Shown: piece after piece, positions 1 to 10,100 of the stretch
Numbering within the stretch: position 1 is the first letter of the stretch
How the letters are laid out: each line of letters begins with the position of its first letter
Origin: a virus
Strand: one strand, 5' to 3'
IMG/VR virus record: IMGVR_UViG_3300037140_000074
Location: 1-43,377 of that record
DNA: 43,377 nt
The notes under the pieces: generated by a model
What the model saw: only the letters and a program-made list of their open reading frames with translations
The model's database searches: none
Told to the model about the DNA's origin: nothing
Made by a program: the position numbers and the translations under genes

Positions 1-142
1 AGCGGCATCCACGACAGTAATGTCACGGGTGAATTTTGAAAACATAGAACGCACAAATAACAAGCTGTTCAAAGATACGATGATTAGTAACTTGCTTCTC
101 ATGTTTCCTTTCTACATGCTTGCTAAGCCTTCAGAACCTAAT
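1..142. repeat. Terminal direct repeat, left copy (matches 43236-43377)
   Basis: Bases 1-142 match 43236-43377 with a single difference: G at 127 against T at 43362. The first 126 bases are identical. The simplest reading is that the record is a circular or terminally redundant phage genome of 43,235 bp whose contig ends overlap. The mismatch changes a Lys codon to Asn in the gene that spans the junction, so it may be a population variant or a sequence error. A true short packaging repeat cannot be excluded, but lying inside a coding sequence makes that less likely. Confidence 0.9.
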
Positions 143-655
143 GTATATGGAAATTACGGCAAGTTTGTTCTTCAATCTACACTTGGTCAAAACACCACTT
201 TTACAATCCCTGATCCAGGTTCAGCTACAGCAAGTTTTGTAGTTACTCCTGGCTCAAGCTCATCGTTATTGCAACATGCAACAATTCCGTTAACTGCTGC
301 TAATTTAATTGCTATGTACGCAACACCAGTGCAGCTTGTTGCCGCCGGTGCTGCTGGTACGAATATTGTTGTCCAGAAAGTGCTGTTTACTATAACAACA
401 ACTGCTACTGCTTTTACTGGTGGTGGTGTTCTTGAATTTCAAATCGGCAATACTGCTCACGGTGCAGGGACTGCAACCACCGCAACTATCGCGGCTGCTG
501 TTGTAACTGCTGGGGCTGGCACTTCCTACACGACTGTAATTCCAGTTTCTTATACAGGTACTGCGGCCACTGGGCTATTTATCTCTAACCAGACAGCGGC
601 ATTTGCAGCGGGTACAGGTACTGCTATAGTTGATGTTTGGTATAGCGTCGAATAA
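1..655 (+). CDS. Signal-peptide-bearing virion-like protein, 3' part (gene starts at 43168)
   Basis: This is the 3' part of a gene whose start lies at the other end of the window. Joining 43168-43235 to 1-655 gives about 240 residues in one frame. The ATG at 20 is internal. The C-terminal two thirds is rich in Ala, Thr and Gly, with alternating small and hydrophobic residues as in beta-rich phage decoration or adhesin domains. It contains IPLTAANLIAMYATPVQLV, a phrase I associate with small phage structural proteins. It lies between the cement-like gene and tail tubular protein A, where head or neck accessory proteins occur. The exact role is unknown. The N-terminus is a clear Sec signal, which is odd for a virion component. 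Confidence 0.8.
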   Translation, partial: AASTTVMSRVNFENIERTNNKLFKDTMISNLLLMFPFYMLAKPSEPNVYGNYGKFVLQSTLGQNTTFTIPDPGSATASFVVTPGSSSSLLQHATIPLTAANLIAMYATPVQLVAAGAAGTNIVVQKVLFTITTTATAFTGGGVLEFQIGNTAHGAGTATTATIAAAVVTAGAGTSYTTVIPVSYTGTAATGLFISNQTAAFAAGTGTAIVDVWYSVE

Positions 656-664
656 GGAGGGGCT

Positions 665-1354
665 ATGGCCGCTCCAAATTCAAGCGTAGATATCATAAAT
701 TTAGCATTAGGGCAGCTTTATCAATCACCGATAACCTCGCTTAATGATGCTAATGCCCCACAAGCGACGATAGCTAATCGTGAATATGATGCTTGTCGGC
801 GTAGTTTGCTTGCTAGTTATAACTGGACGTTTGCAAAAACGCGGGCTTTTTGTCCTCAGATCGCAAACTATATTCCACCTTTTGATTTTAGTTGGGGGTA
901 TCAGTTACCGCTCGATTTTCTTTCTTTTATGTGGCTAGGTTATGATTGGCACCGTTATTGGAAGTTCCCTTATGACATTCAAGGGAATATCATTTTGACA
1001 GGCCCGCCAGCTCAAGATCCAGCTAATACAACAGCTACGCCTTGGCCTCATATAGCTTTGAAATACATTCAAGATAACACTAATGTTGCTTCCTGGCGAC
1101 CAACTTTTATTGACTGTATGAAATATAAATTGGCTAGTGAGCTATGTATGCCGATTACGGGCAATATGGACATGCTAAAAGTTATGCAAGAAAAACTTGA
1201 AATGGCGATTATAAATGCTCAAAAACTTAACCATATCGAGCGCCCTGTACTTGTTACTGAAGTTGATCCTATTGAAGAAGCGCGTTGGGTAGGCAATGAC
1301 ATGTGTCAGCTTAATATTGACCCTAATGCTTGGGGCAATACGGATGCACGATGA
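665..1354 (+). CDS. Tail tubular protein A / adaptor (T7 gp11-like)
   Basis: The 229-residue product has the pattern of podoviral tail tubular protein A, the ring that joins the portal to the tail nozzle. The N-terminal helical part (SVDIINLALGQLYQSPI, then REYDACRRSLLASYNWTFAK) matches the family hallmark of an early Asn-Ala-Leu helix and an R..Y...R...L....W.FA segment at about residues 38-56. Aromatic-rich turns and a helical C-terminus follow. A GGAGG lies 5 bases before the ATG. The next gene, tail tubular protein B, starts in the stop codon (ATGA at 1351), the usual A-B pairing in T7-like tails. Confidence 0.85.
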   Translation: MAAPNSSVDIINLALGQLYQSPITSLNDANAPQATIANREYDACRRSLLASYNWTFAKTRAFCPQIANYIPPFDFSWGYQLPLDFLSFMWLGYDWHRYWKFPYDIQGNIILTGPPAQDPANTTATPWPHIALKYIQDNTNVASWRPTFIDCMKYKLASELCMPITGNMDMLKVMQEKLEMAIINAQKLNHIERPVLVTEVDPIEEARWVGNDMCQLNIDPNAWGNTDAR

Positions 1355-3999
1355 GTAGGTCAAATTCTACGTTATTGAACTTCGTTGGCGGTGAAATATC
1401 GCCACTTATGGCAGGGCGAACAGATAGTGAGATTTATAAAAAGAGCCTTTTATGGTGTCAGAATTTTATACCGTTACCGCAAGGTGATTTACAAAACAGA
1501 CCAGGATCTTTTTTAGCAGGGCTTTCTAAGAATAACTATAATGCTGTAGCAATTCCTTTTCAGTTTAGTGCTCTGGATGCGATTATGATAATAATTGCTG
1601 GGGCAGTGACTGGGGTACTCGGTTCTCAGCCGCCAGCAACTATGCGCTTTTATCGCAACGGCGCTGTTATTTTAAACACAGCAACAACAATATCGGCGGG
1701 AACAAATGCTAATCCGTGTCAAATAACGTCCGCTAGTCACGGACTTAGTAACGGGCAAGAAGTCTATATTTCTGGCGTTGTTGGGATGCCTCAATTAAAT
1801 GATCGATTCTTTTTAGTAGCTGGAGCAACGACAAATACGTTTACGCTTCAAGACCCGTTCGGTAATGCAGTTAATTCAACTGCTTACGGCACTTATATTT
1901 CTGGTGGTACGGTAGCGTCTATTTATGAGCTAGCGACACCGTATCAGCAGAATGATTTAACTAATCTACGTTACGCTCAAATTGGCGATCAGATGTACAT
2001 CGACTGCCAAAATCCAACTACAAAAGCAGCTTATGCGCCTTACATACTAACGCGTAGTGATTTTACGAGCTGGACATTAGCAACGTATTCACGCACTAAT
2101 GATCCTTTTGCAGCCACTACAGTAACGGCAACAGGGGCTACGCAAGCTAATCCTTGTGTAATTACAACCGGATCTACAACAGGATTAGCAAACGGAGCTG
2201 TTATTCAAGCTAGTGGCTTTGTGGGAACGACACAGCTTAATGGTAACTTTTATATTGTCCAAAATGTGGTTGCTAACACTTCGTTTTCACTTACTGATCT
2301 TAATGGAAATGCTATAAATAGCACCGGATTTAGCGCATATTCTTCTGGTGGTACTCTTACTTTAACTACTTTATGGCCAGCTATTCCTTTTTTCACAGGG
2401 GATGGAAGATTAGGACACACTAACACCTTGCAGAATCCTGAAGGTTTTTGGGCATCTGAATTACCCAGTGGTTCTACTTCTAACTTTACTAATTTCACTA
2501 CTGGATCTACAGCAGATACAGCTATGATTTATAATCTTGCTCCTGTAGCGGGTATTATAGATAGCATTGCTGATGCTGTGCAGTTTAGTGGAAACATTGG
2601 TTTTCTTGGTGCCAGTTCAGTAAGATTGGCTTATGGAGCGCAACCAGGAACGCCACCAACACCGTTAGCAATTAGTATTCAGCCGACAATACAAGGCGCT
2701 TTAAAAGCTAAATCACTTGTAGTTAATTGGGATTTAATTTTTATTGATGTTAACCAAAAGAAACTGCGGGGGATGCAATATAACCTAGCATTTAATGACT
2801 ATCAAGCGTCAGATTACAATTTAATTTCAGACCATTTAGGGAAAGAATCACCGTTTATAAAACAGGTTTGGGTAAAAGGTATCCCTGAGATTATTTGGCT
2901 GCTTAGAGCTGATGGTGTTTTGCTTAGTTTCACTTTTAACAATATTGAAAATATTGCAGCGTGGGCTAGACATTATGTTGGTGGTAACGGGCAAGTTATT
3001 GATATCGGAGCTATTCGTAATTCTAATGGTGATGATGAATTGTGGATGGTTGTCCAACGAACTATCAATGGAGTAGTTTTTACTTCTATTGAAGTTTTGA
3101 GTCAATGGCCGCAATTTCCGGATCAACGTCAATTCTATTCGCCTGTTACGGGACAAGAGGCTTCAACAGCGCAGCAGAACGATTTACAAAACTGGGCGAG
3201 TGCTTCGTGGGAAGCTGGCAAAGACTGTTCTTATTTAGATACGGCTCTTACTTATGACGGACATGATAGGGGGAATACAGCTAATGCGACTATTACACCT
3301 TCTGGAACTACTGGCGCTATTACTATTACTTCTAATAACGCCGTGTTTCAGGCGTCCGATGTTGGACAGCAAATATGGAAAGATTATTCAGCAACAGGCT
3401 CCGGTGGAGGACAAGCCACTATCACCGGCTACACATCTTCTACTTCAGTGTCAGCTACGGTAAAAGGAGCGTTTGACAATACTAATGCGATTGCACCCGG
3501 AGATTGGGGCTTTGCAGTGCAACAGATAGTCAATCTGCAACTGTTTGAAGGGCAGACAATGGGTGTTCAAGCTGATGGTGGTAAACACCCACCTCAAACA
3601 GTGACAGGCGGTTTGATTAATCTACAGTGGTTTTCTGAAGTTGTTCAGGTCGGTTTTGGTTATGTGTGCTTAGCGATTACGCCAAACTTAGCTCCTGAAA
3701 GTAGTAAAGCGGGTTCGACAGCAAGCAAGCCAAGAGCTATTAAAAGGCTGCGTCCAAGGTTCTGTCAGACGATTGGCTGCTGGATAGGGACATCACTTTA
3801 CAATCTCCAAGAGGTTATTTTTAGACAAGCACAGCAGATAGCAAACCGAGTGCCACCTCCATTTACAGGAATTGCAGATTTAACAGCATCAGATATGATC
3901 AGCAATGACACCAAGCAAGTAGTGATGGCGCATTTTGATCCTTCGCCTTGTACAATATCCACTGTAGATGTGGAATTTGAAACTAATGAACCCCCCTAA
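1351..3999 (+). CDS. Tail tubular protein B / nozzle (T7 gp12-like)
   Basis: The product is about 882 residues, the tail nozzle that forms the DNA exit channel. It begins MSRSNSTLLNFVGGEISP, the typical start of this family, with GGE.SP and a G-R-D segment, then LPQGDLQNRPGSFLAG (the P.G.L..RPG motif). The start at 1351 overlaps the previous stop as ATGA. A longer frame from 1330 exists but lacks support. Two related copies of a domain with HGLSNGQEVYISGV-type sequence occur at roughly residues 111-190 and 258-340. They resemble the FCCH-like inserts seen in many podoviral nozzle proteins. The C-terminus carries STVDVEFETNEPP, close to the usual end of the family. Confidence 0.88.
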   Translation: MSRSNSTLLNFVGGEISPLMAGRTDSEIYKKSLLWCQNFIPLPQGDLQNRPGSFLAGLSKNNYNAVAIPFQFSALDAIMIIIAGAVTGVLGSQPPATMRFYRNGAVILNTATTISAGTNANPCQITSASHGLSNGQEVYISGVVGMPQLNDRFFLVAGATTNTFTLQDPFGNAVNSTAYGTYISGGTVASIYELATPYQQNDLTNLRYAQIGDQMYIDCQNPTTKAAYAPYILTRSDFTSWTLATYSRTNDPFAATTVTATGATQANPCVITTGSTTGLANGAVIQASGFVGTTQLNGNFYIVQNVVANTSFSLTDLNGNAINSTGFSAYSSGGTLTLTTLWPAIPFFTGDGRLGHTNTLQNPEGFWASELPSGSTSNFTNFTTGSTADTAMIYNLAPVAGIIDSIADAVQFSGNIGFLGASSVRLAYGAQPGTPPTPLAISIQPTIQGALKAKSLVVNWDLIFIDVNQKKLRGMQYNLAFNDYQASDYNLISDHLGKESPFIKQVWVKGIPEIIWLLRADGVLLSFTFNNIENIAAWARHYVGGNGQVIDIGAIRNSNGDDELWMVVQRTINGVVFTSIEVLSQWPQFPDQRQFYSPVTGQEASTAQQNDLQNWASASWEAGKDCSYLDTALTYDGHDRGNTANATITPSGTTGAITITSNNAVFQASDVGQQIWKDYSATGSGGGQATITGYTSSTSVSATVKGAFDNTNAIAPGDWGFAVQQIVNLQLFEGQTMGVQADGGKHPPQTVTGGLINLQWFSEVVQVGFGYVCLAITPNLAPESSKAGSTASKPRAIKRLRPRFCQTIGCWIGTSLYNLQEVIFRQAQQIANRVPPPFTGIADLTASDMISNDTKQVVMAHFDPSPCTISTVDVEFETNEPP

Positions 4000-4000
4000 G

Positions 4001-4453
4001 ATGACTGATAAATATACCTATCGACCTTTTACGAGGGACGAACTTTGGGATTTTAATTTGGTTTATGAGAGAATTTTAGTACAAAAGCAGGCAGCTTATT
4101 TATTGTCGTTAGGATCAGATCCTACTAAAGAAACTTACTGCGTGGTGTCTTGTTGGGGCGGAGAGCCATTTTCGATAGGTGGCTGGCAGCAAGCTGATGG
4201 GGATGCGACGAGAATCTTTGCTATTCCTTGCCAGAAGATTTTTTCAATTCCTTTAACTTTTGTGAGAATCGGCTTAAAATGGGTGCAGTATCTGGAAGCG
4301 CAACCTTGGTGTAAGAGATTGGAAGCAACAACAATGCCTGTAGAAAAGTTAGATCCTTGGATGAGAGCATTAGGTTTTACTTTTGAAAAAATTATGCCTA
4401 ATTATTTAGATGGGCAAGATTATAAACTGTGGGTAAAGGAAGGAAGCCTATAA
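4001..4453 (+). CDS. GNAT-fold-like protein of the ejection cluster (T7 gp13-like position)
   Basis: About 150 residues from the ATG at 4001, one base after the nozzle stop (TAAGATG), so translation is probably coupled. A longer start at 3986 or 3968 is possible. The sequence looks like a small acetyltransferase-fold protein. A beta-alpha start (YRPFTRDELWDF) is followed by Gly/Trp-rich strands and a C-terminal RALGFTFEKIMPNYLDGQDYKLWV, much like the end of GNAT domains. Proteins of this type sit between nozzle and internal virion genes in many T7-like phages (gp13 position). No clear acetyl-CoA pyrophosphate loop is visible, so enzymatic activity is doubtful. Confidence 0.6.
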   Translation: MTDKYTYRPFTRDELWDFNLVYERILVQKQAAYLLSLGSDPTKETYCVVSCWGGEPFSIGGWQQADGDATRIFAIPCQKIFSIPLTFVRIGLKWVQYLEAQPWCKRLEATTMPVEKLDPWMRALGFTFEKIMPNYLDGQDYKLWVKEGSL

Positions 4454-4980
4454 CTTATGGTGGCATATCGAAGTCTGAAACTAACCTGACTAACTTTAGT
4501 AATCAGGTTAATACGATGGGTGCAGCCGAGCAACAGACAGCAGCTAATGAACAAGCTACTGCGGAGTATAGTCAGGCATCATATTCAGTTCAATATGCTG
4601 CTGAACAAGCTGAACAGACGGCATACACCACAAGTCAGCAAGCAGGGAATCAAGCAGAAGGGTATGCTTCTGGTGGTGTATCGCCGGGAGAAGGAACACC
4701 GTTATCTGTACTTAATACAACACGGGCTATGGGGCAGATTCAAGAAAATGCGTATACTTTGCAAGGACAGTTGCAAGCTCAATTAGCAAGAACACAAGGC
4801 GACATTTATCAACAATCAGGATTAGAAGCGGTTCTGTCAGCAGAAGGTCAAAATCAAGCAGCTACGCAAAATACACAGATTCAACAAGCAATTAGAAATA
4901 CGCAGCAATTAGACAGCTTGTTAGGAACGGGTGTTAGCGTTGCTACAAGTTTAGCTAGTGCTTTCATAGTCAAACCATGA
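4429..4980 (+). CDS. Internal virion protein, gp14-like
   Basis: A 183-residue Gln/Ala-rich helical protein with no charged clusters and a hydrophobic C-terminus (LLGTGVSVATSLASAFIV). This composition is typical of T7 gp14-like ejection proteins that enter the outer membrane. The start is taken as GTG at 4429 because the N-terminus MGKGRKPITYGG resembles the short basic start of this family, and it overlaps the previous gene by 25 bases. No strong ribosome site is seen. It is the first of three consecutive genes (4429, 4988, 7147) that match the gp14-gp15-gp16 order of T7-like ejectosome genes. Confidence 0.7.
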   Translation: MGKGRKPITYGGISKSETNLTNFSNQVNTMGAAEQQTAANEQATAEYSQASYSVQYAAEQAEQTAYTTSQQAGNQAEGYASGGVSPGEGTPLSVLNTTRAMGQIQENAYTLQGQLQAQLARTQGDIYQQSGLEAVLSAEGQNQAATQNTQIQQAIRNTQQLDSLLGTGVSVATSLASAFIVKP

Positions 4981-4987
4981 GGATAAT

Positions 4988-7147
4988 ATGCCTAAAATAA
5001 CACCATTTGAACCGGATAGACTAGCTTCCCCGCGAGTGGGCGTAGCCGATAGAAGCCCCAAAGGTGAAGGGTTACGTGAGTATGCTAAAGACCTCCGCGG
5101 CACTGAAGAAGAATTAAATCAATTACAAGGCGCACAAATTGCAGGAGTATCAGAAATAGGCAATGCGGCAGCTTCTGGGATAACTAAAATCGCATACGCT
5201 ATGGCGTATAACAATCATGTAAAAACTGCACAGAATAAAGCGTTAGCTAGTATGCAGGCAGAAGCTGACGATACTGCTCTTGGCGATAAATTAGCAAAAT
5301 CAGCGCAAGAGTTGCAGCAACAATATAAGAGTGATCCTGAAGCAGGATACGATAAATTTATAGAAACAGCACAAGCAGCAACAGATTACGCTAAAGATTA
5401 TTACGAAAACCATTCTAATCCAAATACGGCAGCAGGGCCTTCTACGATTAGTACTCCTGGAAAATTAGCAGGGGGTAACAATCAGTTTAAAAACCCAACA
5501 TTAATTTTAAAAGCGCATGCTTCAATGGATCACACTTTGAATCAACACGCTTTAACTATGGATAAATGGCGTTTTGACCAAGGTACTACTAATGCGCATT
5601 TAATTGGTGATACAGCAGTGGCAGCCGCGCAAAATCGCATATCAGCTATTAGCTCGACTAACATACCTACAATTTTAAGTGGCTATTTAAGTGAAAACAG
5701 CACGGTCAATAGAAAGCTAACATCAGATGTTATGCATGAACATATGGGACAGGATTGGATAGATAATAAAGTTCCCGAAGCAAAAAATAAATTGAGCAAT
5801 ACGGCAGCGACTCAGATGATTAATACACTGTTTGGAAAAGATCCAGTTGATGCATTGCACACAGCAAAAATGCTCCGAACTGGAATAGTATTTAATAAAG
5901 GTTTTGATGGCATAGCTGTACCTTTAGATTTATCAGATAAAGACCGCGAAGGTTATGAAACTAAATTACGTGGGTATGAAAATGCAGCATTAGGGCAATT
6001 GGTTACTGACGCTAAAGTTAAAGAAGCAGGCGCTACAGCCGATGCTGGCACATATAAATTAAACGCTGCAAAGAATCAGCGTAATGATGCCGTACTCACT
6101 AACATTGCTAGTGATGTTCAAAAGAAAATTGATGCAACAAATGCGGATACAGAGCTTACAAAAGCTGATGACACAATTCTACCTAAAGTAAAACAGGTTT
6201 ATATTAATGGCTTAGTAGCGCAACGTGGGCAATACGAAACTGCTTATGAAAAATCACAAAGCTACATGGCAGAAAATGCTCGAATACTTCATGGCGAAGT
6301 AGTGGCAACTGAACGTGAAAACAAAAAAATAAAAGCGGATGACCATAGAGCGGCTTTAGGCGAGATACATAATGGAGTAAATAGGCTAGCTGAAATTGCA
6401 ACAGGTAATCTTGGTGAAAATGCAACTCAAGTACAGGAGCTTGCTTTAGCACAAGTTCAACAAATAAATGCGGCGCAAACTGCAAATAAAATATCACCTG
6501 ATGAAGCTCAAAAATATATAAAAGAGTATGCAAGCTTAATTAAAGCCAGTGCGGTTTATACTAAGTCTGATCCGGGTGTTCTTAGTATTTTCGGCGTTAA
6601 AAGTGAAGTTGTTAAATCTACAGGTGAAGATGCAGCTAAAGCTCAGCAAGGGGCGCTTAATCAGTTTTATACTTCAGTTAATAAGCTTCAAGGAATGGTT
6701 TCACAAACTCAAACTAATATTACTGATTTTAATATGTCACCTGAACAAAATGCAGCGTATCAAAGAAACGTAGCTGATGCTGAACAGTTAATTAAAGGGC
6801 CATTAAACCCTAAACAGCAAGCGGTTATGCGTGAAAAGGCTATTAAAGAAGTGCCTTCAGTGAAAGTCGTAAAAGCTATTCCTAAGCAAATTCAAGGACA
6901 GAAAGCGCCTACTAAGTCTGGTTTAGGTATACCTCCGCCACCACCCGGTACTACAGAAGGTACAATGAAAACTATAGAGCAGTATCAAAAAGAAGCGGCG
7001 CAAGAAGCTGTAAAACCTTTTGAAGCACGAATAGCAAAACTTGAAGCGCAATTAGCAGCACAATCAAAAGAACCAACTACACAGGCTACTAGTGGACAGC
7101 CTGAATTAAAAGCTGAACAAGGCGTATTAGCTCAAGAGGCTAAATAA
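4988..7147 (+). CDS. Internal virion protein, gp15-like
   Basis: The 719-residue product is almost wholly alpha-helical and rich in Ala, Lys, Gln and Glu, with no signal or membrane segment. Such long helical proteins form the ejected core of T7-like podoviruses. The N-terminus (PKITPFEPDRLASPRVGV) is a short conserved-looking arm that I have seen in internal virion proteins of other podoviruses. The last 90 residues contain a proline run followed by a coiled coil (FEARIAKLEAQLAAQ). AGGATAAT just upstream of the ATG serves as ribosome site, and the stop overlaps the next start (TAATG). The function is inferred from position and composition. Confidence 0.7.
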   Translation: MPKITPFEPDRLASPRVGVADRSPKGEGLREYAKDLRGTEEELNQLQGAQIAGVSEIGNAAASGITKIAYAMAYNNHVKTAQNKALASMQAEADDTALGDKLAKSAQELQQQYKSDPEAGYDKFIETAQAATDYAKDYYENHSNPNTAAGPSTISTPGKLAGGNNQFKNPTLILKAHASMDHTLNQHALTMDKWRFDQGTTNAHLIGDTAVAAAQNRISAISSTNIPTILSGYLSENSTVNRKLTSDVMHEHMGQDWIDNKVPEAKNKLSNTAATQMINTLFGKDPVDALHTAKMLRTGIVFNKGFDGIAVPLDLSDKDREGYETKLRGYENAALGQLVTDAKVKEAGATADAGTYKLNAAKNQRNDAVLTNIASDVQKKIDATNADTELTKADDTILPKVKQVYINGLVAQRGQYETAYEKSQSYMAENARILHGEVVATERENKKIKADDHRAALGEIHNGVNRLAEIATGNLGENATQVQELALAQVQQINAAQTANKISPDEAQKYIKEYASLIKASAVYTKSDPGVLSIFGVKSEVVKSTGEDAAKAQQGALNQFYTSVNKLQGMVSQTQTNITDFNMSPEQNAAYQRNVADAEQLIKGPLNPKQQAVMREKAIKEVPSVKVVKAIPKQIQGQKAPTKSGLGIPPPPPGTTEGTMKTIEQYQKEAAQEAVKPFEARIAKLEAQLAAQSKEPTTQATSGQPELKAEQGVLAQEAK

Positions 7148-10100
7148 TGCCTTTAACTCAACAAGATATTCAAAAGCTTAATGCATTACAAGATCCTACT
7201 CCAAGTAGGACGGTGACAACTGCTGAACCAATAGTCCAAGATGCACCTACTCAAACCGGTAGCTTATCTGCTAATGATGTCCAAAAGCTTAAACAATTAA
7301 ATACTCAAGATTTTAAAGTTTCTGCTACTGGCAATTCAGTAGAGCCGGTTGAAGGGTTGCAAGCATCTATTCAACGATTAGGAACGCATTATCAAACTGG
7401 CGTATCTGGTGTAATGGATAGTGTTGATGGTGCTGCTGTAGGGCTTGGCTTAATGACTGAAGATGAGTTTAAGCAGAAAGCATTACAATCAGGATTACAA
7501 ACTACCTCACAAGAAGATGACATTAATACAACAGGCTTTGCTAAGTTTGTTGATGTCTTTGGTGGCACAGTAGCGCAAGCTATACCAAGTCTTGGATTAA
7601 CTCTTGGTGGTGCAGCAATTGGTACTGTGGCTGCGCCTGGTGTTGGTTCAGTAGGTGGCGCAGCATTAGTTATGGGTACGTTAGCTTTTGGTCATGCTAA
7701 AGCAGATGGCATTAGACGCGGAGAAGATCCTTTAAATTCAGAAGCAAGCGGAATAGCTTCAGGCATTATTAACGGTGCATTAGCTACAGTTGGTGTAGGT
7801 TTTACTGGCAAAGTAGCTAAAGATATTAGTGCAGAAGTTTTATCTTCTCAACCATTTAAAGATGCTATGTATCAATCAGGTATTAAACTTACTCAGTCAA
7901 TGGGGCTTAATTTAAGCTCAGCAGGAGTGGCTTCGATAACTGATTCGCTCGCTAAGTATGTTGCTACACGCGCATCTAGTGGGGCTAAGCCATTTACTGT
8001 AGAGGAAGGTGTAAAAGATTTTGGTGACGCATTAAAAGCAGGAGCAATTCTTACTGGTACTATAGGCGTTGCTACGGCGGGTGTAGGACTTGGCTTAGCT
8101 AAAAACGCATCGTTAGAAGCTCGCGCACAATATCTATCAGAATACCTTAAGCAAGAAACTGCAAAGATTCACGCAGAGAATGAAGCTGCATTGATGGCTA
8201 AGCATTTTCCTGAAGTAGAAAAGAAAGAAAGTAAAGCAGCGCCACTTCAAGGACGCGTTGAAAAAGATGCGGAAGTTGAAAGCCTTAAAAAACAACTGGC
8301 TGCTGCTGAACAAAAAATAAAAGACCACATAGCAGAAAACCTTGAAAATGTAAAAGCTAAAGGTGAAGCAGTTAAACTTCAACAACAGTTAAATGCTGTT
8401 TTAAAAGAGATACGCGATTTAGAAGAAAAGCTAGCAACTAAAGACGTTTATAGTGTAGAAGTTCAAGACCACGGACATCTATCGGCTGTTGATAATACTA
8501 ACGTATTAAAAGCTCAACTTGAAAAAGCAGAAAAAAGGCGGGATGATTTAACAGAAGAATTTAAAAGAGTAAATTCAGTACGTGATAAAGCTGCTAAGAC
8601 TTCATCGAATATTTATTTAGAGCGTGATGCGTTAAAGAGTAAGCTTAAAGAAGCTGAAGCAAAAGCAGCAGAAGCACAAAAAGCGGCTGATAAATTGTAT
8701 AAAGAAACAGTTGAATACAATAAAAAAGTTCAGGCAGAAGAAGATGCTAAGGCTTTGGAAGAAGCAGAAAAGCAGAATGAAAAATATCAAGATGAGCTAT
8801 ATCGTAAAAATCTTATTGATGAAGCGGTATTAGCTGTAAGCGTTGATAAAGGTGCGGGCAAAGCTATCGTTAATGCGCGTAAGGAAGTTCCTGTAGGGCC
8901 GCTATCACCTGCGCAAGAAGCCGCATTAAGAGCAAAAGTATTTATTAGTCGTGATCCAAATGAAGTGTTTAACTTAGTTACTGAGCTTACAGAAAGCTTA
9001 GCGCATAAGTTGCCTAACAGCCGCGTGTCTGGTTGGTCAGGTATGGATTTACTGAATCATCTATACACTATTTTTCAGTATATGTCGCCAGATAATATGT
9101 ACAAGTTAGCAGCTAAGTTTGATGCAACCACAGCAGTAGATGCTAGAGACATTATTCAAACTAAGTTAACTAATAAGCTTTATGGTCATGTACAAGCTGC
9201 TACAGGACTTGATAGAAAAGGCGTTGAACGCTTAGCAATTAAAGCACAGAAAACGAAAGTTACTGTTACAGCTACAGGCGCTGATGGTGTCGAACATACT
9301 ATCACTCTGACTATTGGTAAGGTACAAGCTTTTCTTGCATTGATGAAAAACAAGAAAGCACAAGCAGCTTTGACTGATAATAAAGAAGGCAATAACTTTA
9401 CTCTTGAAGCTACTCATGGTGATACGTCTACACAAGCGGTATTTGAAGCAGCATTAAAAGCTGCGGGTCCTAATTTTTATAAAATGCTTAAAGGCATAGC
9501 AGACTTCTATGATGAGATAGGGCCCGATTTAAAAAAATTCCACGATAAGCGTAATCCAGATAACCCATTAAATCTTGAAAAGAATTACGGTCAGCAAGTT
9601 CATAGAGAAGGAGCGAATGAGCCGTCTAAGACTAGCCTGACTCCTGAAGTTCCTGGTTGGGATTTAATACCTGGCGAATCAAAAGGTACTGGTAAAGGCA
9701 ATTCAGCACCACCAGGAATAGTTAAACCGAGAGAAGCTTTAAAGGGCCGCATAATAGCGCACGATGCTTTTAGCAGCGCACAGAATCACGCACGTAAGGT
9801 AGCCAACTATTTTGCTTTTAGTGATCCATCAAAATTGTGGGTAGACTTACTAGGCAGTAAAGACTTCCGGCATTTTGTTTCTTCGCATTTTGGCGATAGT
9901 ACTTTGAAAGGTTTAGAAACTGATTATGAGCATGTAGTACACGGATCACCTCAAGCATTAACAGAAGTCGGCCCGATAATAAATTTCCTTCTTAATGCTA
10001 AAGCAGTTCAAGTTCTAGTTGGTAATGCACTATATGCGCCTAAACATGCGCTAACGGTTGCTAATGGCTTACTTTATAAATACGAAGGCGAATCACTTCC

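Noticed and set aside
1-142. Terminal repeat as the physical packaging repeat
   Set aside because: It lies within one gene, carries a mismatch and starts mid-codon; an assembly overlap of a circular map is simpler.
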